A stretch of 30,812 bases of DNA from CAYGZQ01 sp964354375 [NCBI: uncultured Planctomycetota bacterium] (GTDB lineage: Bacteria > JAJVIF01 > JAPKYR01), in contig CAYGZQ010000051.1 of the NCBI GenBank assembly GCA_964354375.1, forward strand, positions 1 through 30,812. Reading direction: 5' to 3'. The first letter of the stretch is position 1, and every line of letters begins with the position of its first letter. The notes beneath the pieces were generated by a model, which made no database searches, was not told the DNA's origin, and was given only the letters and a program-made list of their open reading frames with translations. This document shows positions 16,207-24,589 of this stretch, in pieces. Both the position numbers and the translations under genes were made by a program.

Positions 16207-18570
16207 CTATGCTCTTGCTTTCAGTGCCCTGAGTACAAGGAGCACCAGGATAACGACGCATGCGATGCCGGCTATCAACGCCACAACCAAGATTACTCTT
16301 GCGCTCGCTACAGTGGAAGCCTGCTTCTCCTTCGGGACGACCTCGGGCCATTTCGACGGATCCGCCTGCTCGTCGGACGGATCGATCTGGTACGCGGCCT
16401 TGTCCCAGACAACGATCATGCGGTCGGACACGGTCAGGTAGTCGGTCAGCTCCGGTTTGTCGGACAGCAGCTTGATGTACTCGTCGCCGAGGTACGCGAT
16501 ATGTGTCGGCTCGAGACCGCTTCCCTCGAATACGCTGTCGACCCAGTAATTGTCGGGATTGAGGTAGAACGTCTTGTCGCCCGCAAACCTTACCCGCTCC
16601 TGGGATCCCTGGGCCATATCTACAGAACCTCCCGCTTCCATCGCCGCCACATCGCGGCTTTCCATGCGCAACGCTTCGCCGCTGCCGGAAGGCGCGGTCG
16701 GATTTGCCGATCTCCCGCCGCCGAAAATGTCGCCAAGCCAGTTGCCGCGCTCCACTCGATCTTCAATCATAGGGCCACCCGGCATGGGAGTCGGAATGTC
16801 CTCCGTGACCAACATGCTCGTGTACGGCGTGACAATACCGTAGCGCTTCGCCAGGTCAACGATCTCATCCACCACTTCCTCGTTTTCGCCGTACAAGCGT
16901 ATCTGGTTCAGCAGGTACCCCACCCGCCTTGTCGCCCAATGCCTGGGGATGAAATCGTTGGCCCGCTCGTCTGTGAACTGTACGGGATACCTGTAGCGCA
17001 CGTCCCTGCTTCCCACCTTCCCGGTGAGCGTGACATCCCCCGACCCGGTCCCGTTGAACCGTCCTGCGAGAATAAGCTGGCTTCCCAGGAAAAGGTCCGG
17101 AAGCTCGTCGGGAAGCATGTCGTAGATTCTTGCGCCCGTGATCTCGACCGCGAGATCGGTCATCACAGGTGACTTGATCTTCGCGTAGAGATCGCTCAAC
17201 GGCTGCTCGAGGTCCTCGTCCGGCGCTACATTGGCAGTGTATCCGCCGTTCTCGCGCGCCAGCCGATCGATGAACTGGTAATCGACATCGTCGCCGACAC
17301 CGAAGCAGAAAATTCGACCGTCAACGCGCGAGTTGGTCGAGTTCGTGTTCTCAATGATCTTCGCGGTGTCTCTCTCGCCCACTGTGGGGAGGCCGTCGGT
17401 GAGGAAGATCACGTACATCGGTCGCTCGCCGCCGGATTCGTACCCCAGCGCCTCCTGCAGAGCACCGTCGATATTTGTGCTCCCGCCCGCATCGATGCCG
17501 TCGATGAAGTCGCTCACGTCCGAGACGTTTTCCCTGGTGGCATCGGTCCAGCCGCTGGAATAGGGATAAACATCGGTCGCGAACGTCATCAGCCGGAATC
17601 GATCATCGGCATTGAGGTTCTGGAAAATGTAGGCCAGCGCCTTTTTCGCCTGCTCGATCTTCTCCCCCGCCATGCTGCCAGACGTGTCGAGCACGCAGGC
17701 GAAATCCTTGGGCACGACCGTCGTGTTGGACTCATCATATTCAGGCGCGACCATCGCCAGGAAATATCCCTCATCGCCGCTGGTCGAGTGAGTCAGCAGA
17801 TTCACCCCGACGGGTTTTTCCGGACGTCCGATGTAGAGAACGAAATCGCCCGACGGCCTGTGCGATGACTCCTCGAAGCTCGCCGTCGCGCTCGTCGGAC
17901 CGTTGTGATCCACCCTCACCTCGTGCGTGGGCGAGTAAATCGTGCCCAGCGTGTCCGGAGAAGTGATGTTGACGGTGATCGCAAGGGATTCGATCCTGTC
18001 CACGGAATAGCCGTCCAGCTTCAACGGCAGTTCGAGACGCATCAGGTCACCGTCGATCGGCAGCAGCCAGTCGAACTCCAGATCGACCTGCTTCGTGCCG
18101 TTTCTGGGGATCGGGTAGACATTCGCTCGGATGAGCCCGTCGCCGACATATTCGAGCAGCCCAGGGTCGCGCATCTTCGACACTATGTCGTGATAAATCT
18201 GCGCGGCTTCCTGCGCCTCCATCGTCTCGCATGTCAGCTTCTTCCCGTCGAACCACAGCGCGAAATCGGAGATGTCTGCCCCGGGGGGAAGAGGAAATAT
18301 GTAGGTCCCCTCGACATCCATCCCGGTGTTGTTGCGGAAAATCTGTGTGGTCTTGACATGCGCGAACTGGTCGTCGAGCTCGACGACAATGCTCTCACTT
18401 TCGAGCGTGATCGGTTGCATGTCGATCGACTGCGGTGGGAGACGATCGATCCAGGGCTGGATTTCCTGGCGATCGATTATGATTCCCTGTGCGAAGGTTT
18501 GGTTTGTCCAGCCGAAGAAGAACGCCAAGGTAAATGCGATTACTGCGGGGATGACCAGACGACGGTTCAT
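16207..18570 (-). CDS. VIT and vWA domain protein with C-terminal anchor, paralogue 2
   Basis: A 787-residue exported protein of the same build as its neighbour. The signal peptide (1-28) ends in TFAQG, VIT is about 55-180 and vWA about 285-470, with MIDAS DTSGSMA (Asp295, Ser297, Ser299), GGSTN and LTDG. Unlike paralogue 1, it ends in a strong membrane helix (VILVVALIAGIACVVILVLL) and a short basic tail (RALKARA), so it should be held in the membrane with its domains outside. No LPXTG or PEP sorting motif is seen before the helix. GGAGG is 6 nt before the ATG at 18570; the frame extends upstream to 18804 through a repeat and is not used. It is divergent from the PPC-repeat gene. Confidence 0.9.
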   Translation of the reverse strand: MNRRLVIPAVIAFTLAFFFGWTNQTFAQGIIIDRQEIQPWIDRLPPQSIDMQPITLESESIVVELDDQFAHVKTTQIFRNNTGMDVEGTYIFPLPPGADISDFALWFDGKKLTCETMEAQEAAQIYHDIVSKMRDPGLLEYVGDGLIRANVYPIPRNGTKQVDLEFDWLLPIDGDLMRLELPLKLDGYSVDRIESLAITVNITSPDTLGTIYSPTHEVRVDHNGPTSATASFEESSHRPSGDFVLYIGRPEKPVGVNLLTHSTSGDEGYFLAMVAPEYDESNTTVVPKDFACVLDTSGSMAGEKIEQAKKALAYIFQNLNADDRFRLMTFATDVYPYSSGWTDATRENVSDVSDFIDGIDAGGSTNIDGALQEALGYESGGERPMYVIFLTDGLPTVGERDTAKIIENTNSTNSRVDGRIFCFGVGDDVDYQFIDRLARENGGYTANVAPDEDLEQPLSDLYAKIKSPVMTDLAVEITGARIYDMLPDELPDLFLGSQLILAGRFNGTGSGDVTLTGKVGSRDVRYRYPVQFTDERANDFIPRHWATRRVGYLLNQIRLYGENEEVVDEIVDLAKRYGIVTPYTSMLVTEDIPTPMPGGPMIEDRVERGNWLGDIFGGGRSANPTAPSGSGEALRMESRDVAAMEAGGSVDMAQGSQERVRFAGDKTFYLNPDNYWVDSVFEGSGLEPTHIAYLGDEYIKLLSDKPELTDYLTVSDRMIVVWDKAAYQIDPSDEQADPSKWPEVVPKEKQASTVASARVILVVALIAGIACVVILVLLVLRALKARA

Positions 18571-18609
18571 TTCAAGCCTCCAGTGGTTGATTGTCCCTGC
18601 TCCTTCGAT

Positions 18610-18621
18610 GTGACCGGTCAC
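18610..18621. promoter_or_regulatory. 12-bp perfect palindrome, possible operator
   Basis: GTGACCGGTCAC lies 40 bp upstream of the VIT-vWA 2 start, in the divergent intergenic region. Length and symmetry suit a dimeric repressor site, but there is no second copy in the window and no obvious regulator. Confidence 0.25.
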
Positions 18622-18694
18622 CCGCGAGGTTTGCCCCTGTACAGATGCGTGTGACGAAGATTGTGATCGTGGAAAGGCGGAAAAGGTTCGAAGC

Positions 18695-18786
18695 GTAGGC
18701 ATGCGCGTCCCGCGCATGGTTCTTTTCAATATCCGATTTAAGAACCCTGCGCCGGAGGCGCATGCTACATAGAAGGCGCATGCTAC
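18695..18786. repeat. Family 3 double-hairpin element
   Basis: The left hairpin CATGCGC-GTCCC-GCGCATG is at 18700-18718. An inner inverted repeat follows, GGTTCTT (18718-18724) and AAGAACC (18740-18746). The right hairpin ends in GGCGCATGCTAC (18757-18768), the inverted counterpart of the left GTAGGCATGCGC. A 13-bp direct repeat of the right end (AGGCGCATGCTAC) follows at 18774-18786, next to the TATAAT box. Confidence 0.7.
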
Positions 18787-18788
18787 TG

Positions 18789-18794
18789 TATAAT
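18789..18794 (+). promoter_or_regulatory. -10 box for the PPC-repeat gene
   Basis: A perfect TATAAT lies 83 bp upstream of the ATG and immediately after the family 3 element. The -35 region would fall inside that element and matches poorly. Confidence 0.45.
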
Positions 18795-18877
18795 GTGACC
18801 CCATAGCGGAGACGGGTGGGATTTTTTTCCGCGGCGACAGATGTCAAAACCACATCACAACGGAGGCTGAATAAAGC

Positions 18878-19969
18878 ATGAAGAGACTCATCCCTGTGGC
18901 AACCGGTCTTGTCCTGCTCCTCTTCTTCGCGATCGCGCCTGCGATTGCGGGACAGGGCACAAGCGAAGCCGAGCCCAACGACACGAAGGACCTCGCCGAT
19001 CCCATCGAGGGATTCGTGATCAACGGCAACATCGACGAAGAGGACACCGACGACTGGTTCGTGCTGGAGGGTCAGGAAGGGCTGCAGGCCAATTTCGTGA
19101 TCTACTTCGATGATTCAGAAGGCCTCGAGGTGGATTTCGCGGTCTACAGCGACGATGAGGAGGTCGGCAAGGCGGAAGGTTACGGCCCCGGCGAGGCCAT
19201 CGCGTGCGAAATCCCCGGCACGTGCTACATTCACGTCTGGCGCTATGGGGGAGAGGGCGACTACACCATCAAGATCGGCGACCCCGCGTGCCAGGGTGAG
19301 AGCGAAATCGAGTCCAACGATTCCAGGGAGGAAGCCGACCTGATCCCCGAAGAGGACCTGGTGATCAATGGGTTTATCTGTGAGGAGGACCATGACTGGT
19401 TCGCCCTCAGCGGTCAGGAGGGGCAGAATCCGACCTTCACTCTGACGTTCGACGATTCCCGGGATTTCGAAATCGACTTCGAAATCTACAGCGATGACGA
19501 GCTGGTGGCGACCGCCACAGATTGGGATTCCCCCGAAAGCCTCACCTGCAAGGTTCCCGGAACCTGCTACGTGCACGTCTACCACTGGGAAGGCGAAGGC
19601 GAGTACACGCTGGAGATCAACCCCGAATCATGCCAGGGTGAAAGTGAAATCGAGCCCAACGATGCCAAAGAGCAAGCTGATCTGATCCCGGAAGAGGACC
19701 TGGTGATCAATGGGTTTATCTGTGAGGAGGACCATGACTGGTTCGCCCTCAGCGGTCAGGAGGGGCAGAATCCGACCTTCACTCTGACGTTCGACGATTC
19801 CGGAGATTTCGAGGTCGACTTCGAAATCTACAGCGATGACGAGCTCGTGGCAACCGGCGCAGAATGGGATTCCCCCGAGACCCTCACGTGCGAGGTCCCC
19901 GGAACCTGCTACATTCACGTCTACCACTGGGAAGGCGAAGGCGCGTACACGATAGAGATCGAGCCCTAG
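18878..19969 (+). CDS. Secreted acidic protein of three PPC-like repeats
   Basis: A 363-residue exported protein. The signal peptide is residues 1-24 (MKRLIPVATGLVLLLFF, ending IAPAIA-GQG). Three domains follow at about 28-137, 138-251 and 252-363. Each has E-x-E-x-N-D near its start, a DDWF or HDWF motif, the strand pair FDDS...VDF.IYSDDE, then PGTCYIHV and a closing YTIEI. This is the pattern of pre-peptidase C-terminal (PPC) beta-sandwich domains, which usually sit next to secreted proteases; here they stand alone. The protein is strongly acidic (D/E-rich), and each domain has cysteines that could pair. Repeats 2 and 3 share 111 identical bases. GGAGG is 11 nt before the ATG. A clear terminator follows. 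Confidence 0.85.
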   Translation: MKRLIPVATGLVLLLFFAIAPAIAGQGTSEAEPNDTKDLADPIEGFVINGNIDEEDTDDWFVLEGQEGLQANFVIYFDDSEGLEVDFAVYSDDEEVGKAEGYGPGEAIACEIPGTCYIHVWRYGGEGDYTIKIGDPACQGESEIESNDSREEADLIPEEDLVINGFICEEDHDWFALSGQEGQNPTFTLTFDDSRDFEIDFEIYSDDELVATATDWDSPESLTCKVPGTCYVHVYHWEGEGEYTLEINPESCQGESEIEPNDAKEQADLIPEEDLVINGFICEEDHDWFALSGQEGQNPTFTLTFDDSGDFEVDFEIYSDDELVATGAEWDSPETLTCEVPGTCYIHVYHWEGEGAYTIEIEP

Positions 19970-19999
19970 ACACAACTGTCATTCAGGAAATCATCTGCG

Positions 20000-20026
20000 C
20001 CCCGGCTGTAAAGTCCGGGGTGTTTT
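20000..20026 (+). terminator. Intrinsic terminator of the PPC-repeat gene
   Basis: CCCCGG (20000-20005) and CCGGGG (20015-20020) pair around a 9-nt loop, followed by TGTTTTATT. It lies 30 bp past the stop. Confidence 0.8.
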
Positions 20027-20050
20027 ATTGTCGCTCCTTTTGCACGACCG

Positions 20051-20166
20051 ATGTGCCGAGCACGTCCCGTGCTTCGGATCCGGGAGCCGGCGCGTCCCGC
20101 GCGCTCGACGGACAGCACGAGACGTGCAAACTCCTGAGTCCGAAGCACGGGACGTGCTCGGCACAT
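20051..20166. repeat. Family 3 element with perfect 28-bp terminal inverted repeats
   Basis: 20051-20078 (ATGTGCCGAGCACGTCCCGT...) and 20139-20166 are exact reverse complements over 28 bp, with a 60-bp centre. Each arm holds a GCAC-GTCCC-GTGC hairpin, and the centre holds another, GCGC-GTCCC-GCGC. The GTCCC pentaloop links it to the elements at 3593 and 18700. Confidence 0.9.
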
Positions 20167-20181
20167 ACAGTCCAGAATTCC

Positions 20182-20190
20182 TGCTACACT
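20182..20190 (+). promoter_or_regulatory. Extended -10 for the 20226 gene
   Basis: TG-C-TACACT, 35 bp upstream of the ATG at 20226 and just downstream of the 28-bp inverted-repeat element. The leader would be about 28 nt and contains GGGAGG at 20212-20217. Confidence 0.5.
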
Positions 20191-20225
20191 TTATGGGAAC
20201 GAACTACCCACGGGAGGCCGAGCGT

Positions 20226-20789
20226 ATGAGTCCGGACGAGTCTATCGAAGCTCTTGCGGGGAGGGTCGCGACTCTCGAGCGCAGCAACAGGCGTCTCACG
20301 ATCGCGATCTGCATTTTCAGCGCAGTGTTTGCCGCGATCATCGTTGCCGGCGCTGCCGACAATCGCCCCCAAGCAGGCGATATGCTGAGGGTTTCGGGTC
20401 TGGAAGTGCTCGACGAGAGCGGACAGGTGCGCGCGAGACTGGACGTGGACAAGAGGGAAGGTCCCGGCCTGGCATTGTTCGATTCGAACGGCACCCTGCG
20501 TCAGCGCTTCTATATCGCCTACGATTCGATCCCGAGACTTGCGTTCTTCGACAGAGACGGGACCTTGCGGGAGCTCATGGGCGTGTCGCTGGACGGCGCG
20601 GCGGTCAAGCTGTTCGACGAGTCCGCAACAATGCGCGCCATCATGGGGCTCTACATGGACGGCTCCACCGGCCTTGTCCTTCTCGATGAGTCGAGCCGGG
20701 TGAGAGCCGGCGTCTGCCTTGATGAGAACGGAGAGCCGTCAATTGAGTTGTTCAATGACAAGGGGGAATCAGTGTATGCCGCGCCATAA
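20226..20789 (+). CDS. Membrane-anchored protein with short beta repeats, unknown function
   Basis: A 187-residue protein with a short N-terminal coiled coil (residues 3-22, ALAGRVATLERSNRRL), one membrane helix (24-43) and an outer domain of about 140 residues. That domain is built from about six repeats of 20-23 residues, each close to L-x-L-F-D-x-x-G-x-x-R-x-x (for example LEVLDESGQVRARLDV, LALFDSNGTLRQRF, LAFFDRDGTLRELM). The period suggests a stacked beta-strand solenoid. No enzyme motif is seen. The ATG at 20226 is chosen for GGGAGG 8 nt upstream; the frame is open back to 20028 but crosses the inverted repeat. It is followed after 14 nt by the MBL-fold gene, so the two are probably one operon. 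Confidence 0.8.
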   Translation: MSPDESIEALAGRVATLERSNRRLTIAICIFSAVFAAIIVAGAADNRPQAGDMLRVSGLEVLDESGQVRARLDVDKREGPGLALFDSNGTLRQRFYIAYDSIPRLAFFDRDGTLRELMGVSLDGAAVKLFDESATMRAIMGLYMDGSTGLVLLDESSRVRAGVCLDENGEPSIELFNDKGESVYAAP

Positions 20790-20803
20790 CGGAGGCGACC
20801 GTG

Positions 20804-21652
20804 ATGAGTGAGACTCTGATTCTCTACACTCTTGGATCAAGCGGATGGATCCCGTCAAACGGTCAGCAGACCGTGTGCTTCGCGTTCGTCCGGGCCGACG
20901 AGGTTTTCATAATCGACGCGGGCACCGGCATTTCGCGTTTCCTTGAGTTGAAGGACAATCTCTTCAAGCAATGGTGGGGCGCGATCAGAGGGGTCCACAT
21001 TTTTCTGACCCACTACCATTTCGATCATGTGACGGGCCTGTTCTGGGTGCCAGCCATTTTCAAGGATTTGCCGGTCACCGTCTACGCGCCGGGGAGAGCT
21101 GCGTACGGAAGAACCGCCCAGGAGACTCTCAACACGCTTTTTCGGAAACCATATTCGCCCCACTCGTTCATGGAGCTCGTCCCGTCCATGAGAGTCGTCG
21201 ATCTCGATCCGCCCGGCCTGAAAATCGACTCCGGCGGCGAGCCGCTCGATATCGGCTTGAAGATGAATCTCGGGCATTCCGATCCCACGATCTCACTCAG
21301 GTTCGGCGACTCCTTCGCGTTTGTCACCGACACTCCCCCTGAGGTCCAGACGATTGATTTCGCGCGCGGCGCGAGAGTCCTTCTCCATGAGAGTTGGTTC
21401 GATTCATCGGGCAGTTTTGTCGATGAAAGTGACGACCTTGTCCGACATGCCGAGGGTCCGCACACCGGGTCGTTTGGCGCCGGACTGATCGCGAAACGCG
21501 CCGGAGTGAGCAGGCTATATCTGGTCCATCACAATCCGGAGAGATCGATTGAGGAAGCTGCGTCCGATGCAGCGAAAGTGTCGGAGCGGCTCGGAATCGA
21601 TTGCCGCGCCGCCCTCGATCTGATGGAGATACGGATCGACCCGCGGAATTGA
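20804..21652 (+). CDS. MBL-fold metallo-hydrolase
   Basis: A 282-residue cytoplasmic enzyme of the metallo-beta-lactamase superfamily. The metal motif is HYHFDH (His70, His72, Asp74, His75), with further likely ligands His158 (NLGHSD), Asp176 (VTDT) and His242/243 (VHHNPE). HESWFD (195-200) and EGPHTGSFGAG follow, as in RNase Z-like and cyclic nucleotide phosphodiesterase-like members. The substrate cannot be told. GGAGG lies 8 nt before the ATG at 20804, better spaced than the GTG at 20801. It is the second gene of a two-gene operon with the membrane repeat protein and converges on the S8 protease gene; a family 1 repeat begins one base after its stop. Confidence 0.88.
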   Translation: MSETLILYTLGSSGWIPSNGQQTVCFAFVRADEVFIIDAGTGISRFLELKDNLFKQWWGAIRGVHIFLTHYHFDHVTGLFWVPAIFKDLPVTVYAPGRAAYGRTAQETLNTLFRKPYSPHSFMELVPSMRVVDLDPPGLKIDSGGEPLDIGLKMNLGHSDPTISLRFGDSFAFVTDTPPEVQTIDFARGARVLLHESWFDSSGSFVDESDDLVRHAEGPHTGSFGAGLIAKRAGVSRLYLVHHNPERSIEEAASDAAKVSERLGIDCRAALDLMEIRIDPRN

Positions 21653-21653
21653 T

Positions 21654-21739
21654 ACCCCCCTGAAATAGCCAAGTCAGTTTCCCCTTTGTGCCCCCGTTCA
21701 ATTAGTACCATCCCCCCCCTGGGGGGTCTCCAGGGGGGC
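21654..21739. repeat. Family 1 element at one end of the 2.8-kb duplication
   Basis: A degenerate left arm (ACCCCCCTGAAATAG) and a good right arm (CCAT, C-run, G-run, TCTCCA, G-run, C). It begins one base past the MBL stop and ends 50 bp past the S8 stop, between convergent genes. Its right end (21739) is exactly 2,800 bp from that of the element at 24437-24539. Confidence 0.8.
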
Positions 21740-21789
21740 TTTCGTGTAAATCAGGCTCCCTGCAGAACCATCCTGCCCGAGACTTGCCA

Positions 21790-24303
21790 CTATTTTCTAA
21801 ACGTCCACGGAACGCTGTAAGACAGCCTCGATAGTGTCTCCTGGTCCGCCGCCGAGAGACTGGACCCGAGCGCCGTCCCCGCGATCGCCCACGTGTAGTC
21901 CTTCTGCTCCGTCAGAAAATCATACAGGACCTGGCTCAGGACGAAATCGCTCGCCGACTTGTTCAGCGGCAGATAGAACGGCTCGCCAGCCGGCTTGACT
22001 CCCGTGATGCGGGCGACATAATTGAGCGCGCCGGCGCTGTCGCTCCAGTCGAACAGCTCCAACGGTTGCACGGTCCCGTTATGAGCGGGCGAGATGAGAT
22101 CAGGCGCCGTGTACTTCAATATCGAGCTTCTTTCGCTCCAATATTTCTGCCCCCCTATGACGGATGCCACTGACCATTCCCACAGACCGTCGCGAGCCCT
22201 GGTCTCCACAAACTGAAACGGCACATAAAGCTGCGTCGCGGCGCCGAGGTTTATGCCCCCGTCCGGCAGCAATTGGAAGTGCACCCCGTCGCGCCACACA
22301 TCCACCCAGTACGCGGTCGGGACAGTTCCCGACGCTGGCGCCCAGTTGAACGTGAGATTGCTCCCGAGAGTGTAATTGTAGCCGGATACGGGGGCGAGAA
22401 GTATCGGAGCCTTGGAGTTGGGCTCCGCGTACTCGGTCATCACGGTATTCGCCGCGAGCGCCCATTTCTCGTTCGATATTCCGGACGCTATCTCGGTCCC
22501 AACGACCGCGACGATCACGTCCTTGCCCGCGTCCGACGGTCCGAACTGGATGTACTCCTTGTTCTCGTATTGTTTGGTTGTCTGATACAGCAGGTTTCCG
22601 CTCGAATTGTCGTACGCTTTCAGATCGAGATTGCTCAGTTTCCATGACGTAGCGGACTTGTGCTTGTTGCAGACGAGCACGACCCGGTCGCCGTCATGGA
22701 TAACCGGAATGCGGAACGTTCTGGTGTCGCCGGTCGACGAGAAAGACCCCGTGTACGTATCGGCAATATGCGCGTAAGCGTTCCAGGCGTTTACGTAGCC
22801 GAAGCCGGAGTAGTAATCGGGTCCGGGACCGGCGGGGCTCGACGTGAAATCGATCGCGGTGGCGAACGTGAGCGCTCGCACCTGAAGCGAGCTTGTCGCA
22901 CCCGCGCTCATAAGAACCGCCGCGACCCCGGAGTAGTGCGGAGCCGTGCAGGACGTCCCCGGAAACTCGCCGTACCCTCCCCCGGCGCCCGGCGATGTCG
23001 CCACCGTCGGAGCCATGATGTCGGGCTTGAGGCGCTCTTCGCTCCCGTCCGCCCCGTAGCACGGCCCGTATTTGCTGTTCTCATAGTACGAATCGTCGTC
23101 CCGCAGTCCGGTGTTGTTGTCGGTGACTCCCACCACCGCCACCCCGTTATAGCCGACCGCCGGCTTGTCGTCGATCTGGTCGTTTTCGCAGCCCGCGTCC
23201 CGATTTCCCGCCCCGAGCGACCACACGACATCATAGAGATCGACCGTGTTGTCATAATACTCCGACAACATATCGAGCCCGTCACGCTGCTCGCAGGCAT
23301 AGGCGAAAACCATGCTGAAATTGAGCACCTGCGCGTCGTTGAAACCGGTTCCTCCCAGCGCCGCCCAGTCGTACGCGTCCTGCACCGCAGCGAAGCCGTC
23401 GTACCCGTTGCACATCTTCGCGTTGTAGTACGTATCGATGCCCCAGGCCATGCCCCGATATGTGGCGTCCTGCGACGCAATCACTCCGCAACTATGAGTG
23501 CCGTGGTCCGATGTGTCATCCGGCGTGCAGTCGGACGCATAGGTGGGGAATTTTTCGGACTTGATTTCCAGCCCGTTGAACGCCTCGTGTTGCGTGTAGA
23601 CGCCGGTGTCCATCGCCATTACCGCCACTCCCTCGCCATGAAAGCCGACATCCCACACCGCCTGCGGATACGCCCCCGGCCTCAGCTGCATCGACTGCGC
23701 GGTTGTGTCGGTCACAGGGATCGCCTCGAAATCCTCGGTCGCTTCCAGCACCCCCGTAAGTGCCCGGATCTCAGCGATGTGCTCCCGTTTCGTTACCACC
23801 GTGAGCGAGTTCAGAACCAGGTCGCTCGAAGCGACCGCCGTGTCCGGTATTGCATTTATCTTGTCGATCGCGGCTGTCTGGATCTCATCGAGCGAGGACC
23901 TGAGGATGGAGGTCACCATCGCCGCCCGTTCACGCTTGAGGGCGAATATCCGTTCGACCAGGGGCCGGATGCGCGACCGCATGGACGGGCCGGCGATGTC
24001 TGCCCGGTTCGACCGGTAGATTTCCTTGATCCCATCCGAAAGGGTCTCGATCTGCGGGAACGCCGAGTCCGCGGCGTTAATCGCATCCGTGTAGACGTTC
24101 TCGGGCGCGCCGTCGAGGAGAACGATCAGAGTAATGGAATCCGGAGACAGCGACAGCTCAGCGGCCTCCTCGGGATTCTGAGACTGCCTCGACGGGGAAC
24201 TCTCAACGGACGGGGATACCGGGGCCTTGCCCGAGCAACCCACCGCAAGCGTAATCAGAATGATGGAAATTACAGCGATAGCGACTGACTGATTGAGTTT
24301 CAT
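21790..24303 (-). CDS. Subtilisin-like (S8) serine protease lipoprotein, copy 1
   Basis: A secreted or surface-anchored protease of 837 residues. The lipoprotein signal ends at Cys23 (LAVGC). A Ser/Pro-rich linker follows, then a propeptide-like region (about 55-200, with SITLIVLLDG and LTVVTKREHIAEIRALTGVLEATED as in I9-type inhibitors). The S8 catalytic domain spans about 205-515: Asp232 (MDTGV), His267 (DHGTHSCG), oxyanion Asn367 (GAGNRD) and Ser451 (GTSCTAPH). After it comes a beta-sandwich region (about 515-620), then a fibronectin-like region and a C-terminal tail. All catalytic residues are present, so it should be active. The ATG at 24303 is preceded only by a weak site (GATGAG), the same as in copy 2. 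Copy 2 is the likely source or sister. Confidence 0.93.
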   Translation of the reverse strand: MKLNQSVAIAVISIILITLAVGCSGKAPVSPSVESSPSRQSQNPEEAAELSLSPDSITLIVLLDGAPENVYTDAINAADSAFPQIETLSDGIKEIYRSNRADIAGPSMRSRIRPLVERIFALKRERAAMVTSILRSSLDEIQTAAIDKINAIPDTAVASSDLVLNSLTVVTKREHIAEIRALTGVLEATEDFEAIPVTDTTAQSMQLRPGAYPQAVWDVGFHGEGVAVMAMDTGVYTQHEAFNGLEIKSEKFPTYASDCTPDDTSDHGTHSCGVIASQDATYRGMAWGIDTYYNAKMCNGYDGFAAVQDAYDWAALGGTGFNDAQVLNFSMVFAYACEQRDGLDMLSEYYDNTVDLYDVVWSLGAGNRDAGCENDQIDDKPAVGYNGVAVVGVTDNNTGLRDDDSYYENSKYGPCYGADGSEERLKPDIMAPTVATSPGAGGGYGEFPGTSCTAPHYSGVAAVLMSAGATSSLQVRALTFATAIDFTSSPAGPGPDYYSGFGYVNAWNAYAHIADTYTGSFSSTGDTRTFRIPVIHDGDRVVLVCNKHKSATSWKLSNLDLKAYDNSSGNLLYQTTKQYENKEYIQFGPSDAGKDVIVAVVGTEIASGISNEKWALAANTVMTEYAEPNSKAPILLAPVSGYNYTLGSNLTFNWAPASGTVPTAYWVDVWRDGVHFQLLPDGGINLGAATQLYVPFQFVETRARDGLWEWSVASVIGGQKYWSERSSILKYTAPDLISPAHNGTVQPLELFDWSDSAGALNYVARITGVKPAGEPFYLPLNKSASDFVLSQVLYDFLTEQKDYTWAIAGTALGSSLSAADQETLSRLSYSVPWTFRK

Positions 24304-24355
24304 GCGTAAGGCTCATCTCTCTTGTGGCATGGACGACGCTGCATCCGGAGGTCCG

Positions 24356-24384
24356 ATTCTATCAGAAGACAGCCGAAATTTCAG
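24356..24384 (-). promoter_or_regulatory. Promoter of S8 protease copy 1
   Basis: On the minus strand, CTGAAA (24379-24384), 17 nt, then TAGAAT (24356-24361) with TG one base upstream (extended -10). The same boxes at the same spacing stand before copy 2 while the spacer has diverged. The leader is about 45 nt. Confidence 0.7.
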
Positions 24385-24436
24385 GTGCACGACGCATACC
24401 TGATGGGCCGGAAAAAAGTCATATTTGGATTGCTAT

Positions 24437-24539
24437 CCCCCCTATGATTCCCCCCAAGGGGGGGACGGCTTTCTCTGCGGATCGGCTCAGTAGTATGAGA
24501 TCACCCGCTGTCCCCCCCTTGGGGGGGAGTACAGGGGGC
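24437..24539. repeat. Family 1 element between the two protease genes
   Basis: Left arm from 24437 (C-run, TATGAT, C-run, AA, G-run, ACGG) and right arm ending at 24539 (CTGT, C-run, TT, G-run, AGTACA, G-run, C), with a spacer of about 38 bp. It lies 50 bp past the copy 2 stop. Confidence 0.88.
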
Positions 24540-24589
24540 TTTCGCGACAATCGGACTCCCTCCACAACCATCCCACTCGAGACTTGGCT

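Noticed and set aside
20028-20225. N-terminal extension of the 20226 membrane protein
   Set aside because: It runs through the 28-bp inverted-repeat element; a well-spaced GGGAGG supports the start at 20226.
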